A stretch of 64,000 nucleotides of DNA, taken from NCBI RefSeq assembly GCF_000426765.1, contig NZ_KE384566.1:62001-126000 (forward strand). The letters are read 5' to 3'. Shown here piece after piece: positions 15,983-24,329 of the stretch. This DNA comes from Vibrio litoralis DSM 17657. Lineage in GTDB: Bacteria; Pseudomonadota; Gammaproteobacteria; Enterobacterales; Vibrionaceae. The notes under the pieces are model-generated. The model saw only the letters and a list, made by a program, of their open reading frames with translations. It did not search any database and was not told the origin of the DNA. Within the stretch, counting starts at the first letter, position 1; every line of letters starts with the position of its first letter. The translations under genes and the position numbers were made by a program.

Positions 15983-16855
15983 ATGAAAAAGCTAACAACA
16001 ACTCTTACTGCCGGCGCACTACTTCTATCAGGTCAGGCTCTGGCGTCAGATCTAACGTTGCAACAATACAAACCAGGCGAAGACGCTATCTTCCCGGTTA
16101 CATCTACATTAGTAAGCGGCCAGAAAGATGCGATTTTATTTGATGCTCAATTTAGCCTTAGCGACGGCCAGGTTCTGGTTAATATGATTAAAGAAAGCCA
16201 GAAAGAACTAACCATGATTTACATCACGGCTGGTGACCCTGATTACTACTTCGGCCTGCAACCACTATTAAAAGCATTCCCGGATGTTAAAGTCGTTTCA
16301 AGCCCTTCAATTGTTGAACACATTAAGGACACCAAAGACGCGAAACTAGAACACTGGGGACCAATCCTCGGTGACGATGTCCCGACAGAACTGTTCGTTC
16401 CTCAGCCTTCTGATCAAACAACATTCTCACTTGAAGGCCACGATATCGAAGTTAAAGAAATGGGCACATACCAGGCTTATATGTGGATTCCATCACTAAA
16501 AACTGTCTTTGGTGGTGTGTCACTAACCTCGGGCATGCATGTTTGGACTGCAGATACACAAACAGAACAAGCTCGTGGTGCCTGGGTTCAGTCATTGGAA
16601 AGCATGAAAGCACTTAATCCTGAACTGGTTATTCCTGCTCACTACTTAGGTGATGCACCTGAGAAAGATGAAGCGATTGATTTTACAATCGAGTACCTGA
16701 AAACATTCGAAGCTGCATTATCTGAAGCGGACAAACTTGAAAGTAAAAAATCAGAAAAAGTCATTTCTATTATGAAAGAGGCTTACCCAGAGCTGCCAGG
16801 TGAAAGCGACTTAGAACTTGGCAGTCAGGTAAATACTGGCGAAATGGAATGGTAA
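15983..16855 (+). CDS. Exported MBL-fold protein with degenerate metal site
   Basis: The 290-residue product has a signal peptide (about 1-22, cleaved after ALA) and the overall metallo-beta-lactamase-fold layout: PVTSTLVSGQKDAILFDAQFS at the start and VIPAHYLGD near the end. The key HxHxDH motif is replaced by TAGDPDYYFG, so two to three of the usual zinc-binding histidines are missing while Asp and the late His remain. It may be inactive, bind another metal, or use another mechanism. It is followed by a MoaF-like gene, a GNAT gene and an exporter gene in the same direction, with a LysR gene divergent. Confidence 0.8.
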   Translation: MKKLTTTLTAGALLLSGQALASDLTLQQYKPGEDAIFPVTSTLVSGQKDAILFDAQFSLSDGQVLVNMIKESQKELTMIYITAGDPDYYFGLQPLLKAFPDVKVVSSPSIVEHIKDTKDAKLEHWGPILGDDVPTELFVPQPSDQTTFSLEGHDIEVKEMGTYQAYMWIPSLKTVFGGVSLTSGMHVWTADTQTEQARGAWVQSLESMKALNPELVIPAHYLGDAPEKDEAIDFTIEYLKTFEAALSEADKLESKKSEKVISIMKEAYPELPGESDLELGSQVNTGEMEW

Positions 16856-16909
16856 TCAGCAATTAAGAGTCAGTCAAAAACTGGCTGGTTCTCTTAAAGA
16901 GGATGCATG

Positions 16910-17239
16910 ATGAATCCCCAATTAACTCAATTGTCAGGGCTGAGATTCCAAATCGACTACCCTGACTTTTCATTTGAAAACCGATATCTGGATGAAAAGA
17001 CGATTGTATGGAAATCGATCAACGGTCCATCAATGACAGGTAAGGCCGCCGGAGAAGAAGTTACCGAACAGGCAACAGTTATAAACTTAGCCGTGAATCA
17101 ATTCCTTGTCAGTTGGGTAGAAGAAAGTGGTTTAGGTGTCACGCAACATCTTAACTTCAGCTCAGGTCAAATCCATTCCCTGATCCGTGATGGTAAAGAC
17201 ATCATCGCCGAAACAGGCAAGTTAACCACTCTGAATTGA
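16910..17239 (+). CDS. MoaF-like small protein
   Basis: About 109 residues of alternating hydrophobic and polar beta strands (LRFQIDYPDFSFENRYLDEKTI, FLVSWVEESGLGVTQHLNFSSGQI), matching the MoaF/lipocalin-like small beta-barrel pattern. AGAGGA precedes tandem ATGs at 16907 and 16910; the second has better spacing. It lies 55 bp after the degenerate MBL gene and 25 bp before the GNAT gene, so it is probably co-transcribed with both. The bound ligand is unknown. Confidence 0.6.
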   Translation: MNPQLTQLSGLRFQIDYPDFSFENRYLDEKTIVWKSINGPSMTGKAAGEEVTEQATVINLAVNQFLVSWVEESGLGVTQHLNFSSGQIHSLIRDGKDIIAETGKLTTLN

Positions 17240-17264
17240 ACCAAACAACAAAAGCAGGTTGAAA

Positions 17265-17882
17265 ATGATGCATATTCACTACCGTAAAGCCGTTCAGCGA
17301 GACTTTGAGACGATTGCCGGGATGTTCGCCGCCAATATGGATCTTAGTGTATTCACTTCAGTAAGAGACACCAACGCTCTTGAATATCTAGCAACCATAT
17401 TTATTGCCGGTGACTTTATGCGCAGCACTTTTACGGAAATAGCAGAACACGACGGAAAAATATGCGGAGTTATCTTAGGCTCAACCAAGTTGACTCGTGA
17501 AAAAGCGGTAGAGTTTGAGTACAAAGGGATTGTCAAACAAGCTAAAGCGGCACTACAAACAACGGCTGCCGGTCAACAAGTACTTATAGAACTGAAGCAA
17601 CAACATAAATCGTTTGGTCAGATGCCGCAGCATGATTGTGACAGTGAGCTATTGTTTTTCTGTGTCGACAACAATTATCGTCGTCACCAGATTGGGACCT
17701 CCTTAGTCAATTCATTTGAGCATTATTTATCAGACATGAATGCGAAAGGTTACTCATTGCACACGGACAATAAATGCAGCTATCAATACTACGAAAAAAA
17801 TGGATATCAACGTATTGATACCTGCACTAACAGTTATGATCCTCAGGTGGAACACTACACCTATATCAAAACCCTCGTTTAG
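17265..17882 (+). CDS. GNAT-family N-acetyltransferase
   Basis: The 205-residue product has a GNAT pattern: an N-terminal YRKAVQRDFETIAGMFAANM, a central GVILGSTKL strand, and the acetyl-CoA pyrophosphate loop region FFCVDNNYRRHQIGTSLVNSFEHYL near residue 130, then HTDNKCSYQYYEKNGYQRI. The substrate amine is unknown. The ATG at 17265 has an AGG site about 8 bases upstream; a TTG two codons earlier is less likely. It sits in a row with the MoaF-like and exporter genes. Confidence 0.82.
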   Translation: MMHIHYRKAVQRDFETIAGMFAANMDLSVFTSVRDTNALEYLATIFIAGDFMRSTFTEIAEHDGKICGVILGSTKLTREKAVEFEYKGIVKQAKAALQTTAAGQQVLIELKQQHKSFGQMPQHDCDSELLFFCVDNNYRRHQIGTSLVNSFEHYLSDMNAKGYSLHTDNKCSYQYYEKNGYQRIDTCTNSYDPQVEHYTYIKTLV

Positions 17883-17969
17883 AACCTGCAACCGGATATA
17901 GATTAATCATGAACATCATCCTGATTATTTATCTGTATCTAGCTCCAAACCAAAACAGGAATTCATTAT

Positions 17970-19202
17970 ATGACAATTAAAACTCACTCATCTCAACCCG
18001 TGAGTATGTTGCTGGTTACACTGTTGGCTTTGCTAACAGCGTTAGATGCAATGGCTATTGATCTGTATTTACCCGCAATGCCAACTATTGCAGAAGCACT
18101 ACAAGTATCATCAGGTGAAGTCCAGCAGACACTGGCTGTCTTTTTAGCCGGTTTGGCCATTGGACAAGGTATCTATGGGCCTTTGCTCGACAGATTCGGC
18201 CGTAAAAGCCCATTGCTGATTGGTATCGGCATTTTTGTTGCTGGTTCTGTTATTGCAGCTCTTTCACCATCGATAGAATGGCTTCTAGTTGCCCGCTTTA
18301 TTCAAGCATTAGGTGCAGCAGCAGGCTTGGTCGCACCGAGAGCGATTATTGATGATCTATATGATCTGGAAGATTCGGCACGTATGCAATCCATTCTGAT
18401 GCAAGTAATGATGGTTGCGCCTATCGTAGCCCCTATTCTCGGTGGGGTACTGCTTCTTCACTGGCAATGGAGTAGTATTTTCTGGGTAATGGCAATACTT
18501 GGGTTGCTTGGTTTAGTATGGGGAACTAAAACGGTACCAAACTCTCAACCGGTAGAAGAACGAGTATCACTGAGTATAAAAGCAATAATCCATGGCTATG
18601 GCGGGTTACTTCTACAGCCACGGTTTGTCCTTTATACAATCGCAAGTGGTCTAGTACTTGGATCCTTTTTCTCTTATATCAGTGGCTCTTCTTTTGTCTT
18701 CATTGAACATTTTAAATTAAGTGCAACTCAGTACAGTCAAATATTTGCCGCCAACTCTGTAGGGCTTGTTATTGGTGGTGCCATCAGTAATCAACTGATC
18801 AAGCGCGGTTTATCAACCCACAAAATTATGATGCTTGGTACACTCGGTTATACTCTGTTCGCTGGCATATTGCTGGTCGTCGTTGAGTCTTCCCTCTCTT
18901 CACTACTCAGTTATGCTGCTTTACTTAGTTTAACTATTTCGTGTTTAGGTCTTGTATTCGGCAACTTAGTCGCCTTAACCATGAACGCTTCAATATCGCC
19001 CGCAGGTGTGACGTCTGCGATGATGGGTATGGCACAATACCTTCTGTCTGCCGTTATCGGATTTATTGTTAGCCTGACGCCAACTAGCATTGTTCAGCTT
19101 CCTGCGACAATTGCAATTTGTGGAGCGATAACCATCCTACTTTGTATCATTGCACCAAATGTCAGACCACAACCTTCCAATTTAAGAACAATAGAGGGTT
19201 GA
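17970..19202 (+). CDS. MFS exporter, Bcr/CflA type
   Basis: The 410-residue product has twelve membrane segments with the Bcr/CflA drug-exporter signature: ALDAMAIDLYLPAMPTIAEAL in helix 1, QGIYGPLLDRFGRKSPLLIG (motif A) in the 2-3 loop, and RFIQALGAAAGLVAPRAII in helix 4-5. This family exports bicyclomycin, sulfonamides, chloramphenicol or small metabolites using the proton gradient. An AGGA site precedes the ATG. It is the last gene of the run starting at 15983. Confidence 0.9.
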   Translation: MTIKTHSSQPVSMLLVTLLALLTALDAMAIDLYLPAMPTIAEALQVSSGEVQQTLAVFLAGLAIGQGIYGPLLDRFGRKSPLLIGIGIFVAGSVIAALSPSIEWLLVARFIQALGAAAGLVAPRAIIDDLYDLEDSARMQSILMQVMMVAPIVAPILGGVLLLHWQWSSIFWVMAILGLLGLVWGTKTVPNSQPVEERVSLSIKAIIHGYGGLLLQPRFVLYTIASGLVLGSFFSYISGSSFVFIEHFKLSATQYSQIFAANSVGLVIGGAISNQLIKRGLSTHKIMMLGTLGYTLFAGILLVVVESSLSSLLSYAALLSLTISCLGLVFGNLVALTMNASISPAGVTSAMMGMAQYLLSAVIGFIVSLTPTSIVQLPATIAICGAITILLCIIAPNVRPQPSNLRTIEG

Positions 19203-19395
19203 ATTTAAATAAAGTTAGGTACTTACAAATCAAGTAAGGCGAGGATTAACTCGTCTTATGTCGGGTATTAGACAAACTTGGTCAAATATTGTTCTTCCCC
19301 GTTTTAGAGAAATAGTCATAAACACGGAATGGGGCAAAAGTATGTTATGGGTTTTAAAAAGAAGAGTCAGTTCCACTTAATTTGACTCGGTATGA

Positions 19396-19509
19396 TTAAG
19401 GGCGCATTCGTATTACTTGGCCAAGGTTTTTCGGTTTTAGGAGCAGAGTGTGTCCTGGTGTTGTTTTATTGTCACGTCGACGAGCATTGCGGACTTTTTT
19501 GTCCGTCAT
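19396..19509 (-). CDS. Small basic protein (37 residues), paralogue of the one at 8961
   Basis: The frame reads MTDKKVRNARRRDNKTTPG and ends HTLLLKPKN then GQVIRMRP. Its core RRRDNKxTPG and LKP match the 42-residue product at 8961, but the N-terminal part is different and the end is not conserved, so it may be a decaying copy. No strong ribosome site is seen. The shared DNA includes TTTTATTGTCACGTCGACG-type sequence. Confidence 0.3.
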   Translation of the reverse strand: MTDKKVRNARRRDNKTTPGHTLLLKPKNLGQVIRMRP

Positions 19510-19640
19510 TGGTCATAGCTCTCGCTTGACCATAAGTGATAGCAAACGGGGCATCTAGTTCTCATAAATGAATTCTAAATAGGAGTTACTATCAAAAAAG
19601 CATATTACTGATGTAAATGTCCTGTTATGATTTGCGCGTA

Positions 19641-19723
19641 ATAGTCGGGGAGCCAGTATTGGCTGAGATCGAAATTCGAGACCCGTAGAACCTGATTCAG
19701 TTAGCACTGACGTAGGGAACTAT
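19641..19723 (+). ncRNA. TPP riboswitch (THI element)
   Basis: The sequence has the conserved TPP aptamer parts in order: CGGGGAGCC, GGCTGAGATCG, GAGACCCGTAGAACCTGA, a variable hairpin (TTCAGTTAGCACTGA) and CGTAGGGAAC. The closing stem P1 pairs ATAGT (19641-19645) with ACTAT (19719-19723). It senses thiamine pyrophosphate and should repress the downstream transporter and salvage genes when the cofactor is plentiful. The first coding start is 260 bases downstream, which is a long leader. Confidence 0.93.
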
Positions 19724-19983
19724 AACGCTTTGCCACTCGCCGAATCATCTCGGCAATCTTTGCGAATCTGATCTTCGATCCTTCCAAATGATGGCCAAAG
19801 CCAGTTCCTATGCGTCGGTAATAGGAGTGGTAATGGCTAATTCTTCAATACAGCGTAATCCTCAGAAAATATCTTCATCAAAAGAACCTAATGCGTCTGT
19901 GATCTTAGGATCTTACTGCGTTGATTTAAATCACTTATCGGTCATCTCACTTAATACCATCGCGATAAAGTTAGGCGTTAACT
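19724..19983. other. Leader between TPP riboswitch and thiZ
   Basis: About 260 bp without a supported gene. A hairpin GCCGAATCATCTCGGC-like element (about 19739-19755) may be part of the expression platform. A 68-codon frame (19788-19994) overlaps the thiZ start but has no good ribosome site and no recognised domain, so it is not called. Confidence 0.4.
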
Positions 19984-20787
19984 ATGTTTACTGAAGCTAT
20001 GTCTACTAAATCTACGTCTCCTAGAGCAATGTCGGCTAAAACCATCGGCATTCAAATTACCAACGCTTGTTTGCAATATAAGGATAGCCAAACTCCAACG
20101 CTTTTAGGCATCAATATGCAGATCCCTGCTGGACAATGGACGGTATTATTAGGTCGAAGTGGTTGCGGAAAAACCACGATTCTTCGTTATCTAGCGGGCT
20201 TATTAGCCGACAAAGTTGAGTGGCAGGGCGACCTGACGACCACAGATAACTTACTTTTAACTGAGCATATTGCTTATATGGCTCAGCAAGACCTATTGCT
20301 GCCATGGCTCAATGTGTTGGATAACGTTTGTTTAAGTTCGCGATTTAATCATTCTCAAAGCGATGCGCAACAAGACCAGCAACGCGCGCTCACATTATTG
20401 CAGCAGGTAGGGCTGGTGGATTATTGCCATGCCAAACCGGATCAACTTTCAGGTGGAATGAGGCAACGTGTGGCGCTTGCTCGCACCTTAATGCAAGACA
20501 AGCCAGTGGTATTGATGGATGAACCTTTCTCCGCGCTAGATGCAGTGACGCGTCATAAATTACAGACTTTGTCAGCCGAGTTATTGAAAGAGAAAACCGT
20601 GGTTTTGATCACCCATGATCCACAAGAAGCCGTCCGACTAGCCAATCAGCTGTATGTACTGCAAGGAACACCAGCCAAAGCGCAATCTCTTGCGGTGCCA
20701 GAATCGCCGACTCCCCGAGTACTGGATGGTGAATGCGCCGCGTTACAACAAGCCATTTTGCAGCAATTGGAGAAAGACTATGAGTGA
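19984..20787 (+). CDS. thiZ: Thiamine-precursor ABC transporter, ATPase (ThiZ-like)
   Basis: The ATPase of an importer for hydroxymethylpyrimidine-type thiamine precursors. The 267-residue product has Walker A GRSGCGKTT near residue 57, Q-loop YMAQQDLLLPWLNVLDNV, signature LSGGMRQRVALARTL, Walker B VVLMDEP and the H-loop LITHDPQEA. It is of the nitrate/taurine/NMT1-type class. The start is uncertain: ATGs at 19984, 20002 and 20029 are in frame, and only the last lies just before the conserved part. It overlaps the permease gene by 8 bases and is controlled by the TPP riboswitch. Confidence 0.87.
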   Translation: MFTEAMSTKSTSPRAMSAKTIGIQITNACLQYKDSQTPTLLGINMQIPAGQWTVLLGRSGCGKTTILRYLAGLLADKVEWQGDLTTTDNLLLTEHIAYMAQQDLLLPWLNVLDNVCLSSRFNHSQSDAQQDQQRALTLLQQVGLVDYCHAKPDQLSGGMRQRVALARTLMQDKPVVLMDEPFSALDAVTRHKLQTLSAELLKEKTVVLITHDPQEAVRLANQLYVLQGTPAKAQSLAVPESPTPRVLDGECAALQQAILQQLEKDYE

Positions 20788-21580
20788 GATGACTCAATAC
20801 CAATCGCTTTCTCGCCGAGTGACTCAAAAAGAGCGTGTGACGCATCCTGCGCTACGTCTGTTAGTCACGGTTGTGGTGATACTCGGCGTATGGCAGTTGG
20901 TTGTGGTGATGTTTGATATGCCTAGCTTTATTTTGCCTGCACCAGTCGATGTGTTGGATAAATTACTCACTCGATATGATGTATTACTTAAACACTCTTG
21001 GGTAACTGCGCAGGAAATTTTGCTAGGTCTTGCGCTTGGTTTATCGATGGGTTTGCTGTTCGCCTTACAAATGTTGATGTTTGAACCGCTCAAGCGCTGG
21101 CTATTGCCGATTCTTATTGCCAGCCAGGCGATCCCAGTATTTGCCATCGCGCCAGTGTTGATGCTTTGGCTCGGTTATGGCATTGCATCGAAAGTGGTGA
21201 TGGCGGCCATCATTATATTCTTCCCGGTGACGACTTGTTGTTATGACGGACTACGTAATACCCCAACGGGTTACCTTGATCTCGCCAAAACCATGGGCGC
21301 TTCTAAGTGGCAGTTGTTACGTCATATTCAACTACCGGCAGCCTTACCAACCTTAGCTTCAGGGATTCGTGTCGCGGTAGTGATCGCGCCGATTGGAGCC
21401 GTCGTGGGGGAGTGGGTCGGATCCAGTGAAGGCTTGGGCTATCTGATGTTACAAGCTAACGCTCGGATGATTATCGATGAAATGTTTGCCGCGTTATTTA
21501 TTTTGGCAATGCTATCGATCGCCCTGTATTTCATCACCGATAAATTATTGAAAGCTGCTATTCCTTGGGAGAGCAAATAA
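20780..21580 (+). CDS. thiX: Thiamine-precursor ABC transporter, permease (ThiX-like)
   Basis: The 266-residue product has about six membrane spans and the binding-protein-dependent permease loop (TMGASKWQLLRHIQLPAALPTLASGIRVAV near residue 175), which docks on the ATPase. Family members of this type (NitT/TauT class) pair with NMT1/THI5-like binding proteins, one of which is the next gene. The ATG at 20780 overlaps the end of thiZ; upstream extensions of the frame lie inside thiZ and are ignored. Its 3' end is tandemly repeated after the stop (see the repeat at 21563). Confidence 0.87.
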   Translation: MSEMTQYQSLSRRVTQKERVTHPALRLLVTVVVILGVWQLVVVMFDMPSFILPAPVDVLDKLLTRYDVLLKHSWVTAQEILLGLALGLSMGLLFALQMLMFEPLKRWLLPILIASQAIPVFAIAPVLMLWLGYGIASKVVMAAIIIFFPVTTCCYDGLRNTPTGYLDLAKTMGASKWQLLRHIQLPAALPTLASGIRVAVVIAPIGAVVGEWVGSSEGLGYLMLQANARMIIDEMFAALFILAMLSIALYFITDKLLKAAIPWESK

Positions 21581-21634
21581 TTAGCCCCTTGGGAAACCAA
21601 ATGATTAGGCTCTTGGGAAAGTAAATAACGCTCC
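21563..21634 (+). repeat. Tandem 24-bp repeat at the thiX 3' end
   Basis: Three imperfect units of 24 bp start at 21563, 21587 and 21611 (CCTTGGGAGAGCAAATAATT and variants). In the thiX frame each encodes PWESK-, PWETK- or SWESK-like residues then a stop codon, so the last codons and stop of thiX have been duplicated twice. The extra units are downstream of the first stop and not translated. Confidence 0.8.
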
Positions 21635-21704
21635 CCAATAATCGAAAGGTCAACAGTGCCTAGTAAATCGTAAACCAACAGGACAATTTAATAAGGAATG
21701 ATTC

Positions 21705-22652
21705 GTGAAAATAAACAAATTGCTCAGTGCTGTCACTTTAGTTACCTCGCTTATTTCGACTAACGCGCTTGCCGCAGACAAAGAAATGACCTTAATGCTG
21801 GATTGGTTCGTCAATCCAAATCATGGCCCAATTGTGATTGCTAAAGAGCGGGGCTATTTCAAACAACAGGGCTTAACAGTCAATATTCAAGAGCCAGCTG
21901 ATCCTAGTACTCCGGCCAAGTTGGTTGCAGCAGGCAAGGTCGATATGGCGATTTCATATCAACCTAGTCTAACCATTGACGTGGCAGCAGGTTTGCCTTT
22001 AATTCGCTCGGCAACCCTTGTCGCCACACCGCTTAATACCTTGATGGTGCTGGATAACGGAAAGAATGAAAACCTTGCTGATCTAAAAGGTAAAAAGATT
22101 GGTATTTCGATTTCCGGTAATGAAGATGCAACGGTTGGCACTATGTTAGCGCAAGAGGGGGTTCAGCTTTCTGATGTGCAAATGATCAATGTTGGTTGGG
22201 CGCTATCGTCTTCATTAGCTTCTGGCAAGGTGGATGCGATTTGGGGCGGTCTACGTAACTTTGAAACCAACCAATTAGCGCTAGAAGGTTATAAAGCGAA
22301 ATCTTTCTATCCTGAAGAACATGGAGTGCCTGCCTATGATGAGTTGGTGTTTGTTGCCAATGCCCAAAGCTACGATAAAGAGATGATCCAAGCTTTCAAT
22401 ACCGCATTACAACAAGCTACGACTTATATCGTTAATCATCCAGAAACCTCGTGGAAAGAGTTTGTCGCCTACGCACCGGATACGCTAGATAACGAGCTTA
22501 ATCATCGTGCGTGGAAAGATACTTTAACTCGATTTTCACTGCGTCCATCAGCGGTCGATCTCAAACGTTATGACGATTACGCCAAGTTTATGTTTGATAA
22601 AAAAATTATCGAGACGCTACCAAAAGCGAAAGATTACGTACCTAGCCTTTAA
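21705..22652 (+). CDS. thiY: Thiamine-precursor binding protein (ThiY, NMT1/THI5-like)
   Basis: The periplasmic binding protein of the transporter, expected to bind formylaminopyrimidine or a similar thiamine pyrimidine precursor. The 315-residue product has a signal peptide (cleaved near ALAAD), then LMLDWFVNPNHGPIVIAKERGYFKQQGL, the hallmark of THI5/NMT1-like proteins, and GKVDMAISYQPSL. Translation starts at GTG 21705, preceded by AAGGA. It follows thiX by about 125 bp containing the tandem repeat. Confidence 0.88.
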   Translation: MKINKLLSAVTLVTSLISTNALAADKEMTLMLDWFVNPNHGPIVIAKERGYFKQQGLTVNIQEPADPSTPAKLVAAGKVDMAISYQPSLTIDVAAGLPLIRSATLVATPLNTLMVLDNGKNENLADLKGKKIGISISGNEDATVGTMLAQEGVQLSDVQMINVGWALSSSLASGKVDAIWGGLRNFETNQLALEGYKAKSFYPEEHGVPAYDELVFVANAQSYDKEMIQAFNTALQQATTYIVNHPETSWKEFVAYAPDTLDNELNHRAWKDTLTRFSLRPSAVDLKRYDDYAKFMFDKKIIETLPKAKDYVPSL

Positions 22653-22699
22653 GCTAAGAGATTTAGTTATAAGGTTTTAACTATGGATTTGATTAATCC

Positions 22700-22814
22700 T
22701 ATACCCAAAGTAATTGGAGTTGCAGTGAGGCGACAAGTGAATGAGACCCTGCCTATGTGATTGGGGCGAATGAACGCCGTCAACAAAGCTGCAGCTTCAA
22801 GTTCGACGGGTATA
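22700..22814. repeat. Dispersed palindromic element (about 115 bp), copy in the thi operon
   Basis: It runs from TATACCC to GGGTATA and contains AAAGTAATTGGAGTTGCAG, GAGGCGACAAGTGAATGA, ATGTGATTGGGGCGAATG and GTCAACAAAGCTGCAGCTTCAAG. Reverse-complement relatives lie at 28076-28188 and 51112-51224, and a miniature end-to-end form at 25038-25077. Ends are inverted repeats, like a MITE. I recall similar elements being common between Vibrio genes. Confidence 0.7.
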
Positions 22815-22840
22815 TATCACCAATTTGAGAGAACCACATT

Positions 22841-23503
22841 ATGAAATACCAAGATTTGATTAACGCTTGTCAGCAAGATTGGCAGCAATACACTGAACAT
22901 GCTTTTGTTGAGCAATTAGCAAAAGGTACTCTGGCTCAACCTTGTTTTTTACATTATTTAAAGCAAGATTTTTTATTCTTAAAACAGTATGCACGAGCTT
23001 ACGCACTGGCGATTTACAAAGCCCGTACTTTGGATGATATGCGCCGCGCTCTACCGACGGTACAAGGTTTACTTGATTGTGAATTGTCGCATCATGTGAC
23101 GTATTGCGGCCAGTGGGGATTAACCGAAAGTGACTTGGAAAATGAGCCAGAAGATTTTGGCACCGTTGCCTACACCCGTTATGTGCTTGATGCTGGCATG
23201 ACGGGCGATCTGGTCGATCTTTACGCTGCTTTAGCGCCTTGTTCGATTGGTTATGCGGTGATTGGTAAGATGCTGATGGAAGATGAAAACACCGTAATTG
23301 AAGGCAACCCTTACGCGGCATGGATAAATTTATACGGTGGCGAAGAGTTTCAGTCTGGTGTGGCAAGTGGTGCGGAACACTTTAATCAACTGTTAGCTGA
23401 AATTGATATCAATAGTCAGCGTGGTCAGAATCTCATTCAGGTTTTTAAAACAGCTACGCGTATGGAAATCGCCTTTTGGCAACAAGGTCTAAATGCTCAA
23501 TAG
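22841..23503 (+). CDS. tenA: Aminopyrimidine aminohydrolase / thiaminase II (TenA)
   Basis: TenA salvages hydroxymethylpyrimidine from broken-down thiamine. The 220-residue helical product has family blocks [22 protein letters not shown] near residue 35, [15 protein letters not shown] near 85, and the active-site cysteine in [12 protein letters not shown] near 137, with the late Glu in [10 protein letters not shown]. It lies in the riboswitch-controlled cluster after thiY, though the palindromic repeat sits between them and might affect transcript processing. Twelve bases separate its stop from thiM. Confidence 0.9.
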   Translation: MKYQDLINACQQDWQQYTEHAFVEQLAKGTLAQPCFLHYLKQDFLFLKQYARAYALAIYKARTLDDMRRALPTVQGLLDCELSHHVTYCGQWGLTESDLENEPEDFGTVAYTRYVLDAGMTGDLVDLYAALAPCSIGYAVIGKMLMEDENTVIEGNPYAAWINLYGGEEFQSGVASGAEHFNQLLAEIDINSQRGQNLIQVFKTATRMEIAFWQQGLNAQ

Positions 23504-23514
23504 GAAGTTGTAGA

Positions 23515-24315
23515 ATGAATATGTTAATCGAACAAATTACTCAAGCATTAACCGCGCTACGTGAGCAAAAGCCATTGGTGGTCAATATTACTAACTATGT
23601 GGTGATGAATAATACGGCTAATGCGTTATTGGCAATTGGTGCCTCTCCCATCATGGCGCATTCAAAACAAGAAATGGCGGAGATGATGTCATTTGCTGGT
23701 GCTCTGGTGGTCAATATCGGTACGCTTGATAGTGCTTGGGCTGAGCGAATGACTTATGCAGTAGAACAAGCCAACCTTCATAACAAAGTAGTGGTGCTTG
23801 ATCCTGTGGGTTGTGGTGCCTGTCAGTTACGCACCAACACTTCACGTCAAATTGCTCAGTTAGCCAATAAGTTGATCATTCGTGGCAACGCTTCTGAGAT
23901 TATTGCATTAGCCGGTGAACAACCGCAAAGCAAAGGCGTAGATGCTCTAGATAGTAGTGATGCGGCATTAAGCGCAGCCAGTTTCTTGGTTAATGAGTAT
24001 GGTGCGAGTGTGGTGATCTCCGGTGAAACCGACTACATAGTGACCAAGTTGCAAACCGTAAAACTCAACAATGGCCACTCAATGATGCCATGCGTAACAG
24101 GGATGGGGTGTACGCTTAGTGCTTTGACCGGAGCCTTTGCCGCTGTCGGTGATGATTCTGGTTTAGCTGCCACAGCGGTGCTTGGTGTGGTGGGAGAGAT
24201 CGCGGCAGAACAAACACGTGGTCCGGGTAGCCTGCAAATGACATTGCTAGATGAGTTATATCAACTAGATGAAAACACATTGGCTCAACGTCTTAAGTTA
24301 AACATTGTTGAATAA
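23515..24315 (+). CDS. thiM: Hydroxyethylthiazole kinase
   Basis: ThiM phosphorylates hydroxyethylthiazole so that it can be joined to the pyrimidine part by ThiE. The 266-residue product contains [31 protein letters not shown] at residues 19-49, [10 protein letters not shown] near 93, and the catalytic [16 protein letters not shown] near 195, all typical of the ThiM ribokinase fold. The ATG at 23515 has an AGGAA site 10 bases upstream. It ends 14 bases before thiE. Confidence 0.93.
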   Translation: MNMLIEQITQALTALREQKPLVVNITNYVVMNNTANALLAIGASPIMAHSKQEMAEMMSFAGALVVNIGTLDSAWAERMTYAVEQANLHNKVVVLDPVGCGACQLRTNTSRQIAQLANKLIIRGNASEIIALAGEQPQSKGVDALDSSDAALSAASFLVNEYGASVVISGETDYIVTKLQTVKLNNGHSMMPCVTGMGCTLSALTGAFAAVGDDSGLAATAVLGVVGEIAAEQTRGPGSLQMTLLDELYQLDENTLAQRLKLNIVE

Positions 24316-24329
24316 TTGAGGAAACAAAA

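Noticed and set aside
16866..16890. Hairpin-like CAGTC/GGCTG pair between the MBL-fold and MoaF-like genes
   Set aside because: The stem is short and imperfect, with no T run; not a convincing terminator.
19788..19994. 68-codon frame between the TPP riboswitch and thiZ
   Set aside because: No good ribosome site, no recognised domain, and it overlaps the thiZ start. It could be a leader peptide but cannot be supported.
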